Shown here piece after piece: positions 45,750 through 56,116 of a DNA stretch of 64,000 nucleotides (its first letter is position 1; each line of letters opens with the position of its first letter). The DNA is from Coleophoma eucalyptorum. Its lineage: Eukaryota; Ascomycota; Leotiomycetes; Helotiales; Dermateaceae. The translations under genes were made by a program, and so were the position numbers. The stretch is from positions 558,001 through 622,000 of the forward strand of contig JALRME010000009.1 of NCBI GenBank assembly GCA_026120035.1. The letters are read 5' to 3'. The notes beneath the pieces are model-generated. The model searched no databases and was not told where the DNA came from. It was given only the letters and a program-made list of their open reading frames with translations.

Positions 45750-47402
45750 GATCGCAAGAGAATGGCGAGGACTTCAGCAGACGTCGAGGTGGAAATCAAG
45801 ATTGCACTTCTTCCCCAAGAATGCCACTTAGAATCCTCCACGCTCTCACATTTTCTGTGAAGCAGGATGTGTAAAAAGCACGCGATGCATAGTGGAAAAG
45901 GAGAGGGGAAGGGATGCAGTAGGGTAGGTACAGAGGCACAAACCGACGTATTCCGCATGAGAGCAGGCCTGCCTTGTGCGGGGATTCTTAGAAACAGCAG
46001 CAGCATGGCAAAGTAGCGATCATGGATTAGGTATCCAAGCAACACCCTGAAAGCCCAGTGGGCCCATTTCTTTCGCCTTGAAAATATGCCATAGCAGTTC
46101 GAGCAACGGCCGAGCCTTTAGAAGGCTTCGCGCCTGGCTCACGAGCAGGTCTAACCATTCCCCGGGGGGTGGAGAAGGCCTGCGCTGCAAGACACAAACG
46201 TTGGGTTGCACCCGCACAGCATGGGAAAAGCCTCCGACCTTGAAGAGTTCCCGCCTTTGTGGAGCGAGTTGCTGTATTTAATAAAGATAGTGCCATTGGC
46301 ATGCAACACTGTGCCTCATGCCTGCTTGTCATCCATAGAAATCTGTCAAGGCCTCGGGGATATAAACCCCATCTTCATAGTCGCATTGAGACGCGGACAT
46401 TTGATACGACTCTTCGGTTCCGCTCTAGTGTCCCGAATAGGAATATGCTGGGGCACATGCTTACTTCAGCTGACGACGAGTGGATTTTGAGAAAAGTATT
46501 TGTCCTTCACAGAGGAATTTGGCATCATGTAAAAGGCAGAGAAAACACCTACAGAGAATTATGTATGGCGCGAAAAACTAGCAGAAATAGGCTCAGAAAG
46601 GCCGTAAGGACGGTTGAACAGGGACATGGGAGGAAGATGACTGGCGCAATATTAGGTGTGTTGGGTGCAGAAAATCACACAAACTAATGCAGGTCCCTGG
46701 CCTCCGATCACCAAGTTATGACCCGATTCTAGAAAGCAGTTCCGACAAGGTCCAGCCCTCAAGAGACGCTGCAAAGATGGCTAGTTTGGGAAGTTTGCAC
46801 ATGCTATGATCATGTTCTGCGCATATATTGCTCTTTGGGTTGCTTGAGACGCCTGCAGGCAAGTTCAAATGATCGACGTGGTGTATGTTTCTTCGAGGTC
46901 GTCAAGGATGTGCCACTACGGCACGGAAAAGAAAGCCATTTCAAGGATCCCATCATTACCATATACAGCACACGTGATCACCGTTCACCCCGAGTGTTTG
47001 GGATAGTGGTTAGTGCTTCCTAGAATGAGACGGGATCTCCTGATTCAAGAGGATAGGATGATGAATGCAGATATTTTTACTGCAGTGGGTGAGATTGAAG
47101 AAGGCAAGCCTGGTGACCTGAACGTGGCAATTCAGAGTTTACGTCTGGATTCCAACGATTCATCTCACGCTATGGGACTAGGAAATCAGAGTAGGAGGAC
47201 TAAGGAATAGTAATACTGAAGAGAGAGGAGAGCAAACTCTGTCGCTTAAGAGGAAGGCCAAGTGCTCGGCAGGCTATATTCAAGCGAGGCATCGTGGAAG
47301 CAAGAGGCTAATCTAATCTAACACTTTCATCTTTAAGATCTACTTCTTCTAAAGTTTCTGGAAATCTAAGATATGCTTTTGAGAATCCAAGCCCTGATTG
47401 AA
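45750..47402. other. Intergenic region, no supported gene
   Basis: This 1.65-kb region lies between two minus-strand genes. Open frames on the plus strand (46259-46687; 47013-47210) have no family motif and their possible intron joins run quickly into stops. It holds the rhodopsin-domain gene promoter and the metacaspase 3' flank. Confidence 0.45.
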
Positions 47403-48446
47403 TCAAAGGGCAAGGGGTTGATTCAGATCCATCTCCAAGCCCACGGACAACTGAGGTACCTGAGTGTAGTTAGACTGGCGTAAGCACGCACGAGTATCTG
47501 TCAAAGCCTGTCTACATCAGCATTTCATTCGCGAGAAGGTGTGAAAGTAAAGACTTACATCCAGGTAAGTAGGATTCTGAACCCGCTTCATAGTCTGCAA
47601 GAACGCCCAGGACATAGCACCCTCACTGGTACCATTGATATTAGCATCAGCACTAGTCTGATCATCACGACAGCCTGAGAACATAGTGACCATCTTGTGC
47701 TCCTGTGCGTAGGCACCATAATCATCATCCTGATCGAGACCAGAACCCTGCGATTCACCCATGTGCTTGAAACTGCGGAAGAACGAAGTAGCACCGGCAT
47801 ACAAGTCTTGTGCTTCAGCGAGTTTGTTGAAGCTGAATCCACCACCGAACAGATCCCCAGCTTCATGCATGAGGTGCATCCCCTCTTTGATATTGTCCAT
47901 CAGATTGACATTGCCGTTGTCGTCACTACGGTACACAAATGGCAATTCCAGAGCGGATCCAGAGTGGCAGCAGTCCAGGATGACGAAGAGTGTGCTGTTT
48001 GGCGGAAGGCGTGAAACCAAGTGCTCGTGCAACGTGTCACTGTTAATCTGACCGCGCTCCCGGAAGTCTACAGGGCAGATGGTGTCGAGGATACCCGAAG
48101 GGTGATTGCCCGTGGGATCTCTCACCTGACCTCCGTGGCCAGAATAGTGGAAAAAATTGATAGTGCCAGGCTCACTGACCAGCCAATCTATAGCTGCCTG
48201 ATTATAATCATTAGTACGTATGACAGCTATGTGGAATTTCAATAACGTTACAAGAATGTTATGTCCGCTAGGGTAATATTGGTCCTCCAAATCATCACGA
48301 AGGATGACCTGTGAGCGCGGGCTGCTGTCATAACCACGGTAGCTCAAGAACTCTGCAACGTTCTCCACATCTTGGTGACAGCCCCGTAATTCATTTTCCG
48401 AGCCGATATAGTTGATCCCAATAAGTAAAGACTTTCTTTGAGACAT
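47403..48446 (-). CDS. Metacaspase (caspase-like C14B) without prodomain (312 aa)
   Basis: This is a cysteine protease expected to cleave after Arg/Lys and to act in stress, protein quality control or cell death. Three exons are inferred: 48446-48252, 48197-47559 and 47507-47403. Intron 1 is 54 nt (branch TACTAATG), phase 0 and has no in-frame stop. Intron 2 has donor GTAAGT and acceptor CAG, leading to a terminal exon that ends DLNQPLAL. The catalytic dyad is His86 in FHYSGHGG and Cys142 in LDCCHSGS. Other family marks are KSLLIGINY at the start, DTICPVDF, the p10 segment FSGCRDDQTSADA and SEGAMSWAF. Fungal type I metacaspases usually carry a Pro/Gln-rich prodomain of 80-130 residues; here the protein starts directly with the p20 domain. 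The upstream frame remains open but is not prodomain-like. Confidence 0.9.
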
Positions 48447-48881
48447 GGTTCTATATTTTGTTGGGGGGGGGGGTACAGGTGAAGAACAGGAGGTATGTAC
48501 AGAATGGATTGCTATCAGATGAAACCTCACAATCAGATTGAGGGGATCGCCGCTAGCGGTGCCGGGCCGATCGGGCCAGGAACCGCTTGTTACAGTCACG
48601 AATTTGCATGTTATATCGGAACTCCTTCGGCCAATTATTGTGAATATGCAACGTTCGAATGTGTTGTAATTAATGATCTCTAGTATTTCTATTTCCATAT
48701 AAATCTCCAATGATTGTAAGTGGCCTGCGATAGGGCTCAATAACGCCGATAACAATAGAACTATACGGATGTTATGAATTGTTCTCTCCAACCCCAGTAC
48801 ATATTGACCTCCAGAACTCCTCGCTTCAAAGATATATACAAACCGAACTTACGTCCTCCCATTTATACAGTAATTGTTCAC
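48447..48881. other. Intergenic region between metacaspase and Trk genes
   Basis: This 435-bp region holds the metacaspase 5' leader and promoter and the Trk 3' flank. On the minus strand a C11 run (48463-48473) lies 17-27 nt upstream of the metacaspase start codon. Confidence 0.5.
48463..48473. repeat. G11 tract (C11 on the coding strand) in the metacaspase leader
   Basis: On the minus strand this is C11 lying 17-27 nt upstream of the chosen metacaspase start codon, probably inside the 5' UTR. Confidence 0.8.
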
Positions 48882-51778
48882 TTATTCATTTATGGTGGCT
48901 TCCTCAGGAGGAGCATTTACTCCTTCTTGATAGAAACTTCTTCGTCCTGACGCCTTTGACGAGCGCCTGTCTCGCCCTTCCGGAGTGCTGGAAAGAGCTG
49001 CACCGGCGGATGGACTAATACTTCGTGCATCTCTGCCTCTCACTGGAGTTGTGCTGTTTCTTCGATGCATATCAGAATCAGCACTTGGGGTTGGTCTGTG
49101 CTGACGGAATTGGTTCGGTATGGTTGGTCCTGGATGTAACAAGGTGCCTAGCAGGTTTTGCGCCTTGCCTTGCTTGTGCGTGGCACTCATACTCCTTCTA
49201 TGCTCTCTAAAGGCACCGCTAGCATATGGTGCATCTTCACCATCAAGATTTGCGGTGGACGAACGTCTCCTCGCTCTGGCTTCCGCATCTTCTTTCTCTT
49301 TCTGGTGAAGATTTTCGCTCGGGAGCAGGATAGCTCGGTCAAGCTCATAAGGCAGACCTCTATGGCGACCACGAATCTGCATTGCAATGATGACAAGTTT
49401 TGCGATGATTCCAAATTTGGCCGAGAATGAGGCGTTGATCGTTGGGTATCCAAGACTAAGACCGACGGTACCGTACGCACTAACAATCTCGAATAGAACA
49501 TTGAACATTGTGAATGAAGGATCATTCTGAATGTGCTTGCCCTCAGAGATGGAAATGATGAAGAATCCTGCAAAGATGAACCATAAATCGAAAGACAATT
49601 GACGTCGCAAATGGGCGCCGACATACGACGGCTCACCCTCGTCTTCGATTTCTTCTGATGCAGATCCGTAGATTCCAAGGGACTTTTCCTCGTACACGTT
49701 GGTTCGACGCACCGAGATTGCGATGGGCAGAACGGAAATGTACATCATGATCAAATATGACACCTGAATTGCAGGATGTAAGTTTGCCAGGTTAATAACC
49801 CCGAAGCCAGCAGTCCTAGTAGAGACTGCCTGGAACCAGCCATCCAGGAGTCGGACGTGTACTGGAAATTCAGTGACAGCAGCATTTCCAAGCTATAAAG
49901 AATTAGAAATTTGACCTACAAAGGAGATGTACCAGAAAGAAAACTTACATCCAAGATGATAAAGAACAGAAGATCTAGACCGTTCAGTATTACCAGAATC
50001 CATAGCAGCCACCAAGTTGCGGTCGATGGGAAAAGTAACGTAAAGCAACGTCGTGGGTGATCGAGGAGGAACTTGAGCTCCTCCCAAATTCCACTATCCT
50101 TTGGTACCCACTTGGATGTTACCCAGATAATGATTCGAAGCATGATCGGGAATCCTGTATTGCCAATGATGATCAAGAATGACATCAATAGCAAGGGCCA
50201 GATTGCGTTGTTGAAAGAAATCATGCTATCAGGTGTGAGTGTGAAGCCGAGATCTGTGAAAGCAGAGTTGGCCGTGAAGATGCCCCACCAAGCTCGACCT
50301 TGACCATCCGCTCGTATAACATCCCCGTACTTAGTCTGGGTGTAGATCCAAGGAGTTAAGCAGACAACGCCAAAAATACTGAAACCCCAGAAATACGTGA
50401 CAAGTATCATAGCCAGCGACTTCAAAGATCTGTATTCAATTCCACCAAGTTCTTCTCTCTGTTCCTCTGTCAGATCAACGAATGCTGAGTTTCGTCCAAC
50501 AGTCGCTTCCCAACTGAGATATGGCATGCTTTCATCCTTGTCCGAGGTCAGAGCTCTTCGGAGGGTCTGGAACGTATTCGCTCTTGACTTCGTGCGGGTC
50601 ATTGGATGGACTTCATCCTTCTCTTCATGAGTTTTCGTCTTCGTCAATGCACGAGGTTTACGAAACCTGAAGACATCAATTGTATGCTTCGCGGCAGACG
50701 CATCATCAGCTATGTGATCTGCCACAGGGCGATCGGGTTCAGCGATTGTAATATTTCGTTTCCTCTCGGGTTCTACTGCCTGTGGATGAGCTTCCCCTAT
50801 GTCAAGACTCTCATGTGTAGAATTGAAAGTCGATGATCTTTGAGATACTGTGCGGTGAATTTCATCCGAGTCGTCAACCGCCTCAGGAGCCACACCAGCA
50901 TCAGCATCCCGAGGGCCTGGAATTCGTAGAACTTTATTATCGCCGGGATTTCGTTGCCGTTCCAAGAAGGCAATGTGCTCTGCCTCACTCCTCTGAACGG
51001 GCATCCGGAGCGGTCCGTCCTCTTCCCCGTTGCTTCTTTTGACGTGATCCGCAAAAGTGATCTGGGTCTGATGTGTTGGAACCGTCACAATAGTCTGATC
51101 TTCACTTGCGGAGCCTCGACTGCTGCTTTCATCCGATTTTGCAGACCTCTCTTCACTTACAGGCCCCTTTGCAGAGTGACGACCGGGAGTCAGGGTACCG
51201 TCGTTTGCCATTCCGTTTGGTCGACTTGTGTTGTGCATCACAGTAATCTTCCGGCCATGCACTCCATGCTCCTCATGTCCTATATCTCTGTTCTCCGGTC
51301 TCGCCTGAGATCTGCTCTTAGAGAATGTCCTTCGACCTAACCTAGCTTGTCGCGTTATGTGCTGAAACCGCTTTTCGAACCAGTAAAGTCGGAGGAACAC
51401 CACCGCAGTATTAATGGAAATCGGGTTGCACATCATCGATAGCCAGTACAGCACGAGCTGTTGCCATGTGTTCAGATTGTTGATATCCACCGTGTTCAAT
51501 CCACTCTGGGTAGCAGCGCCGCTGGATAAGAAAAGGGCATCGATATATTTTATGCCTTGATTGGGAAATAACATTATAGATCCCAGAATAGCCATTCCCA
51601 TAATATAAAAGTCTGCGAAAATCACAAGGAATCAGCACGGCTTCCTGGCACTGCGTGATGACGGAGACATGGGCTTACAATGAATGGTAATGAAGTTAAA
51701 ATGGGGAGTCTTGGACAAAAATGCAGGCTTCAATGCCTTGACGTGGTCCCATACAACCAAGACCATGGAGAACACCAT
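48882..51778 (-). CDS. trk1: Trk-type potassium transporter (924 aa)
   Basis: This is a plasma-membrane K+ uptake system of the SKT superfamily. Three exons are inferred: 51778-51679, 51612-49949 and 49892-48882; both introns keep frame. Exon 1 gives the family start (MVFSMVLVVWDHVKALKP, then PHFNFITIHYFYIMGMAILG). The four pore loops can be seen: GAATQSGLNTVDI, NSAFTDLGFTLTPDSM, VSTRTAGFGVINLANLHPA and VSAYGTVGLSLGYP; each has the Gly that lines the filter. Between the first and second pore modules lies a long hydrophilic cytosolic loop of about 340 residues, the usual long loop of fungal Trk1. The C-terminal tail is basic and Ser-rich with possible kinase sites (RARRRSS, REHRRSMS, DRRSSKASGRRS). 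The length is in the normal range for fungal Trk. Confidence 0.95.
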
Positions 51779-53252
51779 GATTGTGGATTGCAGAAAAGAT
51801 TGTGTAGTTGGGCTTCAGGGATCGAAATTGGTTGTTGCCAGAGGCTATGCTCTGCTGAAGGCAGACAGCGCCAAGAGGATTGAGCTCTGGTCTGCGCGAC
51901 GTCGATGTTGTGTTATTGAGGAGACATTGTCGTAACAAACATAGGAAGATTCCTTTTTGGTTAATCGATGAGTAGCTGCATCGACGTAGACAGGAGGCTT
52001 GAAGAGATCGCGAGGCCGTGGAGGAGTGAGGAAGAACTGCAAGGCCAAGTATTGTGGCTGTGGTGGTGGTCGTGCTTGGTTTGAAGTTGGCGGTTGAAGG
52101 CAAATTGTGTGGAGTGCCGGGATAATAATTCTTGGGAATTGTATGCTAAGACGACGCCAGAAAATGAGATGAGATTGCAGCTAGCAGCTGTCACCAAGGT
52201 AGCCGTGCAGGGTGTACGACAGGCTGTCAGCGAGGGCGCACGAGGGCTTCTCTCAATTCTTTCCAGACATCAACGACTGGAAGAATGAAAGAGAGAAAGG
52301 AGGAGTTGATGAGGTAGAGAAAGTGTGAGGATCCTTTTGTGTTGCCGTCGCGCTCGTTTCTTCTCTGGTATGTCTCCAGTTGTGCCAAGCTTTAATGAGC
52401 AAGCAGGGGCCAGGGTTCGCAGACGACGAGTTAGTGGAGGAGAGAACCGGGAGTGGAGTGTTCCACTCTTTCACTTATCGTCATTGCAATGCCATGAATT
52501 GATTGGTTTTGGGTCGCAAACCTTTTGACAGATGTTCGGCCTGGATCAACTTCCCTTCCGATACTCATGCCTGCCATCCTACCTTATCTAGCATTACTCA
52601 AGGCAGCATTCAAAGTAAGAATTGGTGACTTTGCGCGGTATCTTGAGGATCAGCCCTTGTCGTTTTCACATGTGTTGCCCGCACGTTGCATAAGAAGCAG
52701 TCCTCACGGGCTGCCCGTTCTCAACCGGTTAAAGTCTATCTGCATTGCCGCATCCATCAGCTTTTCTGTCATATTCTTGCTCTCTGGTATATAAATACTG
52801 TTGTATGCCACGTCGCAGCACACCGCCAAGTCACGACATCTTAAAAGTAAGGTGCTATTGCATGCTGGATGGCCTATGTTTACTTTCGTTGGTATGCTTT
52901 TGCACAATTGGACGACTCGCAAACACAGGGGCTTCATCTAGCTTGCGACCGTTTGGCTGTGTGGTCTCGCCACTTAGTGTGATCTATGAGCTTATTTCCC
53001 GCCTACCTGAGTATGCTTAGGTCTGGCAATACTTGCGAATTAGTGCGAGATGGTGTGGTACAGGTCATATTAAACTGCATCCAATCTAATGAAAACTTAA
53101 GATTTGAGCATAATACAAAACAACTCGATCCAGTCGAATACGAAAGAAATTGTACCTCGCTATGTGCGCCCAGTATTAAGGTCCTAAGTTCAATATCATG
53201 TCATCGTAACTGAAGTTTCCACGCACATCACCCTCTTTTCCGCCCATTACTC
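51779..53252. other. Intergenic region, no supported gene
   Basis: This 1.47-kb region separates the Trk promoter side (left) from the 3' end of the epoxide-hydrolase-like gene (right). Open frames, such as 52094-52288 on plus, are short and unsupported. No RNA gene was recognised. Confidence 0.45.
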
Positions 53253-54913
53253 CTACCTCTCAACAGCAACGATGGTGTCTGGGCTTTCAACATCAAGCTG
53301 CATACTGCTCTGCTCATCCTCCTCTAAGATTGCGTGGTCAGCCCGCTCAACTATAACCTCTTCGAGCGGTGTGATAGTCAGTCTAGCATCCCTCTTCGCT
53401 ACCTCTCTTGACAGGCTGCGGATGCCTTCCACTACTATGTCAGTCTTCTCCCAGACCAACAGTCCTGCTTTGCCGCCCAATCTCTGCGCAAAGACAACTT
53501 CGTGTTTTGCCCCCAGCCACGCAGGACACACATAGTCTTCATTGCCATCTGCCCCAAATACAGTGATAGAGACTCTCGAAGGGGTACTCTTCTCCTTCTT
53601 AAGCTCCTCAACCTCGCTTACAGCGCTAGCCCAAAATCTCATAGCAGCTTCTGGGCCAGGAAGCCAGGCCAGTTGTGTCACATCAATGATATCCGTTTGA
53701 GTTAACCCATGAGATAGACTTGATCTCCTCAACACACTGCACACCCAACTCAACAGACCGACAGGAGAATCGCACAATGCATATGCGAGGGTATTCGGCT
53801 CTCTTAATCCCAGCATCCCAGCAGCACTGCAAGCGTCAAGCTTCTTAGAAAGCAGAGACCGCTTTGAACCAGAACGCGTCAGATTCTTCGCCTTGCTTGC
53901 TTTCTTGACCTCTCGCAATGCAGCAAAATCTTCTGGTTCGTAACCAAATATCGACGCGTGAAAAAACGAGGCCACTGATAGCTTGATCCAACTTAGAGGA
54001 TCTTTTCCCAGCCTTGGTCGATCTGCCAAGGGGTTGATCAGGTGTACTCCTAGACAGTTCTCTCTCCAAGTTTCTCCTATGAGCTTCGGTAGGTAGTAGT
54101 CGATCCCGGCCAGGCTTTCTCTGCCACCTCCCGTCGCGCTAGCGATATAGCCCTCATACCCCAGTCGCAGCATGAGCTTGTTCAACAACTCAGCAGTTTG
54201 CCGCAAGAGCAAATGCTCGCCGTCTCCAACCGAAGTGAAAGCATCACTGAAGCCCAAACCTGGGATCGACGGAATCACAAGATGGAATGGCTGAGCCTCA
54301 TTTGCATCGTCCGGATCAGACAGTGGTTTGATGAGCTGGGCCAGGCTTAAATTAGTGAGTGGGAACTGTGGAATGAGTAACAGAGGCACAGCATGTGCAT
54401 GTCGCGATTGGACATGCACGAAATGTATCCTCAGAGGTACACCGCCGTAGCTACTCTGAAGAGCAGTCCTAAATTGGGGTAAGCTGGCATTCAATCGGGC
54501 TTCTCGATCGCGCCATGAATACTGTTCCAGCCTTCCAGGTGCAAGACAATGTTAGACAGCAACAAAATGGTAATGACGTGAGTGAGCTAGCTCACCAGAA
54601 ATCAATCAACGGTTCAATCTCACTCTTCGGCGTGCCATGATCCCACTCCCGTAACTTAGGAAGCAGTAACTCGTGCGGAAGTCTTGTAAGTTCCAACTTT
54701 TTCTGCGTAAGCTCTAGATATTTGCTTGAGACCTACACACAACATATCAGCCCATTCTAGCACCATAGCCGGGAAAATCGATAGGTAAAAATATCGTGGA
54801 TGCACATAGATGAGTGTACATGGCTAATGAACTTTGACCACACTTACATGAATGGTGTAAGGCTTGATCTGCTCACCCGTCCCAGCCAATGAAGCAATAC
54901 TTGAATCCATCAT
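53253..54913 (-). CDS. Epoxide-hydrolase-like alpha/beta-hydrolase, catalytic nucleophile missing (493 aa)
   Basis: Three exons are inferred: 54913-54848, 54732-54596 and 54531-53253; joins keep frame (phases 0, 2). The N-terminus has the EHN lid region of epoxide hydrolases (EQIKPYTIHVSSKYLELTQK, LREWDHGTPKSEIEPLIDFW, LEQYSWRDREARLN, FRTALQSSYGGVPLRIHFVH). The core follows the alpha/beta-hydrolase order, but two catalytic signatures are changed. The usual HGWP oxyanion motif reads IPQFPL, and the nucleophile elbow, normally GGDWG, reads ATGGGRES with no Asp. The segment PFHLVIPSIPGLGFSDAF is conserved. An insert rich in Lys/Ser (REVKKASKAKNLTRSGSKRS) follows the lid. The protein may be a non-catalytic relative or use other residues. 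No signal peptide is seen after the chosen start. Confidence 0.85.
54582..54595. repeat. 14-nt perfect palindrome at a splice donor
   Basis: GTGAGCTAGCTCAC is its own reverse complement. On the minus strand its first bases are the donor of intron 2 of the epoxide-hydrolase-like gene, so the pre-mRNA could fold over the 5' splice site. Confidence 0.7.
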
Positions 54914-56116
54914 TGCATATCCAGAATATGCGAGCAGTTGCGACGCGAGAAACCTTGAAGCAATCCACGTAGTTGCAAGTACAATCAAAGGACGTCTAGA
55001 ACTAGGTGAAGCTATGCAGGAATTCGCAACCAAACTCGTGACGCAACGAACAATGAAAACAAACCAAGACGAACCAACGCGAGAACGTACACAAAGAAAC
55101 CATAAAAAAGGAGGATTCGGGAATCGAAAAGGAAAAGAGACAACTGTGGCTGATCCAGTGTCAAATACCTTGCCGCGTAGGAAGGTATCCACAGCTCTGG
55201 CGCGACTTGAGCCACACCTCTTGCTCTTCCCACGCGAGTTGTCGGAAGACTGCGGTCTAGCACGCGGTGTCCCTTGCATATCATACCCTAAAAGGGAATA
55301 TGGTGGGGATGGGTTAGTCTTGCACCGCCACGTCGCGCCGGCAGGGGTTATTGTGGTGGCGTGTAAGGGGTGGAATGGTGTAATGGTGTAATGGTGGAAT
55401 ATACTTACTGTGTCTTGTTTTAGGTATTTCTTCTGTCTCTGTATGGAAAGAAAAAAGTTACAGAATGTAAAGCTGTTACTTCACATCGCAAGAGTAGAGG
55501 TTCTAAACCCCTAGAAAAGGTTTCCAATCAAAAGAATTATGCCAACTTCTAGTGTCCATTTGAGCATTTGAAGAGCGAATTGCCTATGAGGCGACGAGCG
55601 AAGCACAAGTCCCAAGCCAGCTTGCGCTGATATTGTGCAGGATCGCCAGCTAATTGGATCAAGATCCAATTGGTCAATAGGCTATGATCCACCAGAGCAT
55701 GGCATAGACGTGCCACGTTGATGAGGCGAGAATCTTGGATATTGTGCACGCTGCAGGTCCGAGAAAAGGGAATGATTCGACGAGGATGAATATTGGTAAC
55801 AGGGAGGAAATAAAAACTGGTATTTTACATCAATCTACTCGTACAAGGCTATACGTATGGCATGAATAGCGAGTTTATGTTCTTCAAAGAACAGTCTAGC
55901 CAGGGCCGATAAGAAGACCAAGGAAAAAGGTGTGTATGAATACGTTGTTCCCTATAACGCCAGCGCTGAAAAGCAAGAAACATATCTGATAAGGGTCCAG
56001 ACTCCCCGTATAAACTCAGCCACAAGCAGATCACCAAAGCAGTCCTATGCATAATAAAAGCGACCCTCGTTTCCAAGCTTAACGTACCCCAGCCTTCATG
56101 AGTCCCGGCCCTGCTT
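54914..56116. other. Intergenic region, no supported gene
   Basis: This 1.2-kb region holds the promoter of the epoxide-hydrolase-like gene and the Hid1 3' flank. Both strands of 54.9-55.4 kb are open for 100 or more codons, but the frames are Ser/Arg-rich without motif; I do not call either. Confidence 0.45.

Noticed and set aside
46259..47210. Series of open frames on plus that might be joined as exons
   Set aside because: The best splice join (GTGTGT donor, TAATGCAG acceptor) runs into a stop within ten codons; no family similarity recognised.
54864..55391. 175-codon open frame on plus, and an open upstream extension on minus, at the 5' end of the epoxide-hydrolase-like gene
   Set aside because: Composition is Ser/Arg-rich and neither adds family sequence; the EHN domain starts normally just after the chosen ATG.
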